Assembly (NCBI GenBank): GCA_016098155.1
Contig: JAAAJB010000024.1
Span: 1 to 64,000, forward strand
Length of the DNA stretch: 64,000 bases
Direction: 5' to 3'
Source of the DNA: Actinomortierella ambigua
Lineage: Eukaryota; Mortierellomycota; Mortierellomycetes; Mortierellales; Mortierellaceae
The notes beneath the pieces were generated by a model. That model was not told the DNA's origin and ran no database searches. It saw only the letters and a list, made by a program, of their open reading frames with translations. Shown piece by piece: positions 56,325 through 64,000 of this stretch; the stretch's first letter is position 1; every line of letters starts with the position of its first letter. The position numbers and the translations under genes were made by a program.

Positions 56325-58725
56325 TTAACAGTTGAGGAAAATGCCTCGGCGCTTCTCGCTCTCGCGCAGCTCAAACATGACCTGGACGCACACAAAAATG
56401 GCGCTGAGGCAACAAGTCATGGTCATCCAGCCTTGCACGGACGAGAAGAGGTCGTGCAACATGTGCTTGACGCCGTCCAGACCAATGCAAAAGCCAACCA
56501 AGTTGGCAATCATCATCAGCATGATATTGAACACGGCGCCGACGGCACACATATGGCGGTAGTACGGCCACTTGCCCCATTTTTGCTTGGAAAACACTTT
56601 GGAGGCCACAATCTCGGGCAGGATGAACAGACTGATCAGCCAGCCCCATGCCAACAGACGCAGCTCAATGTCGTGCCATACCGCCACAAACGTAAACACG
56701 GGCCAAATGTTCAGCGCCGCCTTTTGGGTACCGCCCAGCGGGATATAGATGTATCGCAGGATCCACAGGTTGTAGCTCTTGTGCCAGCTGCGCCAAAAGC
56801 CCAGCGCCGAGTAGTTGTTCAACACACACCGGATCATGTTCTCCGGTGCCTCGATCCCGTCCGCCAGCGCCCACAGTCGGAAGAATCGCCAGATGATGAG
56901 CAGCTTGAGCCAGATCAACACCAGGTTGAACAGACCCACCATGCAGATCTGAAGCACCGTGTTTCCATCCCAGGCCTCGCGCTTGCTGATCGCCACCATG
57001 TGCATGTAGTGCATCGTAAACTCCATCGTCAATAGCGCAAAAACAAGGCGTCCGAGCCACATCAGCAGCGTCTTGCCCGGGATCTCCTTTGGGAACCTCA
57101 GCTGCGAAATAAAGTCGTTGAAGGTCATGATCGGTCCTGCGAGGTACAAGGGCGCATACAGCGCATACGCCAGGTAGTTGATAAAGTTGTAGTCCTCGGT
57201 GAATGCCGGTGCCTGCACACGGTCTTTGTCATTATGAGGTGCTCTGTCTCTGTCCTCCTTCTATGCAGATCAGGCGCGAGATGCAAAGTTTCGGGGGGTA
57301 GAGGGGGTGGGGGGGAGGGAAAGAAAGGAAATGATTAGGGAAAACGGGGGGAGAAAGACACAGCACAGGGTCTGAACACAGAAAGAGAATGCCAGTCGAA
57401 TGATTACCACAAGAGTCTCGCGCGTCTGCTGGCGCGACCAATAGTAGTCCATGTTGAAGGAGACGAGGCGGAGCATGGTAAAGTTGAAGTGTACGTGCCA
57501 CCCACCGCTTGCTCCGCGGTTGTTATCCTATATTTGATGTTGTTGACAAGGGATGTCAAAATAAAAGGTCAGCGACACTTTAGTTTCTTCACAGTAAGCT
57601 ACCCTCCTCATCAAGTGACCGGATTTCTTACAAGCCAAGACAGAGACTCGTGAAAGTCGGAAAAGTTGTATCCTTTGTAGAGCTCGTTCAGGAAGAGGAT
57701 GGCGATATTATAGACCCAGGTAACGATAGGGACCCAGGGTGCTGAACCGCCAACCTTGGCAATGGCATAGTTGACGCTAGTGATGGCCAGGATCTTGAGG
57801 ATGCTGTTGCCATACATAAAGTACAGGTAGACGACGGAGAAGGCGAGGAAGAAGTAGGCGCGGGGGAGACGCTGCAGGGGCGACTTGAGTGGTGTGACGG
57901 GTACAAAGACCTTTCGGAAGAGATGGCTCAGAGGCAGGTAGAGGGCGATGACTTTGGCCAGGAGAGGAAGGTTGTTCCGGAAACCTTTGTACTGGCCATC
58001 GCTGTTGTCCTATGGTTGTGTGAAATAAAGCAGATGTAGAGCCGACAGAGAAAACAAACAGCCATGATCAGCCTTTTCGTCCTGCAAAGGAGGAAGCGGG
58101 GGGTGGGTGGGTAGATGGGAACAATCGACGTCTCTTTCTCCACTGTTGGTGTGAGCAATTCCAAGGTGACCAGGGTCGTACCACTTTGTATCCAAAGAAG
58201 CCATCTTCGAGCAGATCCTCGATCTTTGCATAGTTTGGATTGTCCTCTAGATAAAAAACGCAATAGAGGGGAAAACAGCAATGGTGGAGAGTACACACGA
58301 TATTAGCATAGCATAATCTCCCAATCCAATGGCCATCGTGTACATATTGACATTATCTCTCTGAACAACTAGCCATTACTCGTGCTGGTCTCATGGGCAA
58401 CCTTGAACATGTATGGCACGCAGATAAGGAAGATGACATAGTAGACATAAAACTCCTTGGTATGCCACAGCGAAGGCTGGGTTGTCCGATCGCGCACGCG
58501 TCGGGATTGGTAGCCTGTTGCGACGGTGGGTGGTGGCGGTGATCCTGCTGGATACGCTGGCTCAGCAGCTGACGACGACAGTTCGTGCAACAGACCTGCC
58601 TTTGTCGGATCGGGGGATGACCTCCGCGAAATATTCTCATGAGGTACAGACATGCCCGAGGCGTCGCCATCTGTCCTCTCCAGCAATGCATATTCCTCCT
58701 CGGCTGTCTCCTGTTTCTTCTTCAT
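56325..58725 (-). CDS. GUP1: MBOAT O-acyltransferase Gup1
   Basis: Multi-pass ER membrane acyltransferase that, in yeast, remodels GPI-anchor lipids and affects glycerol uptake, wall and membrane order. Five exons: 58725-58380, 58246-58182, 58009-57632, 57527-57408 and 57260-56325, all phases closing, 614 residues. A charged N-terminal cytosolic tail precedes the first membrane segment (FYVYYVIFLICVPYMF). Family segments are RLVSFNMDYYW, LAYALYAPLYLAGPIMTFND, NNYSALGFWRSWHKSYNLWI, RYIYIPLGGTQK and TFVAVWHDIELRLLAWGWLI, which contains the catalytic His of MBOAT enzymes. The distal FWRSWHKSYN region is the second conserved site. An upstream in-frame ATG (58824) is less likely. Confidence 0.92.
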
Positions 58726-59006
58726 GTGATGGGTGGATGATGTGAGACGGGAGGGGGGAATTAAGAGTGTGTGAATAAGAAGGGGAGAAATACAGGGCAG
58801 CAAGAAGAAAGAGGGAGTGGTCAAACTCAGGACAACTACATACTGGATTTTTTTTTCTTTTTCAGGTGAAAGGCCGCTTGAATTTCAAGCCGATCCTGTT
58901 GAAAAGGGGGAAATTCCAAAAGCCTATTATTGCCTTGCGTCCAACTGAGAGCCGATATTTATAAACCCGATATATTCATCATATGCTCGCGTCTCAAGTC
59001 TATCAT
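58726..59006. other. Short intergenic region between TBCD and GUP1
   Basis: About 280 bp with the TBCD 3' end and the GUP1 promoter, both on the minus strand. Nothing else is seen. Confidence 0.4.
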
Positions 59007-63827
<4,821 letters not shown>

Positions 63828-64000
63828 GGTGGAGAGAGAATGAATGAATGAATGAGAGAATGAAGGAGGAGCGGGGGTTGAGTGGTTGTTGTACAGACAA
63901 GTAGAGAAGTTTAGGGAAGGAAGGACCGACAGTTAAAGGTGGGCCCCCCTTTTTGTTCCTGTCTAAAGGGAAACAAACTCTAAAGTTGGGGCAAATCCAA

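Noticed and set aside
56250..57035. 261-codon plus-strand ORF
   Set aside because: Exact antisense of the last GUP1 exon; His/Gln-rich shadow of membrane segments.

Overview
The window is nuclear DNA of a filamentous fungus. Genes sit on both strands, introns are short GT-AG introns (about 40-350 nt, one near 700 nt), and start contexts are often ACCATG. TKL kinases fused to Sel1 repeats, a Crinkler-type protein and several transposon relics suggest an early-diverging lineage of the Mortierella type. That placement is inference from gene content. I rebuilt most multi-exon models by hand and checked that reading phase closes at each junction; one junction that does not close is flagged.

Left arm (1-23.4 kb). 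A large intron-bearing gene runs off the left edge and may be a Fanzor/TnpB-like RuvC nuclease. Then come MGM101 (mitochondrial DNA maintenance), an ALKBH1-type dioxygenase and a RecQ helicase, the last two divergent over about 200 bp. They are followed by a family-16 lysine methyltransferase, a long pyrimidine-rich leader, a Reg1-like DUF1752 protein, and a large beta-propeller/coiled-coil protein that may belong to the FANCB/FAAP100 group.

Middle (23.6-49 kb) is a repeat-rich accessory block. A segment has been duplicated several times. Its parts are a TKL-Sel1 kinase (two full copies), a flank of about 1.5 kb, a small secreted 12-cysteine protein (four copies, called SSP1-4), and a PIF/Harbinger transposase relic directly downstream of each SSP. 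Two retroposons that carry an ORF1-like gene but no reverse transcriptase lie here. One is flanked by a 9-bp target-site duplication and has replaced the end of SSP2. An apparently intact Myb/SANT-like gene next to the last Harbinger copy looks like that transposon's accessory protein. A 10-N assembly gap lies at 44.15 kb.

Right arm (49.3-64 kb) returns to ordinary genes, all on the minus strand: a DUF2985 membrane protein, NDUFAF6 (complex I assembly), a Crinkler with a nuclease-like domain followed by a kinase beyond an in-frame stop, the MBOAT acyltransferase GUP1, and a complete ten-exon tubulin-folding cofactor D.
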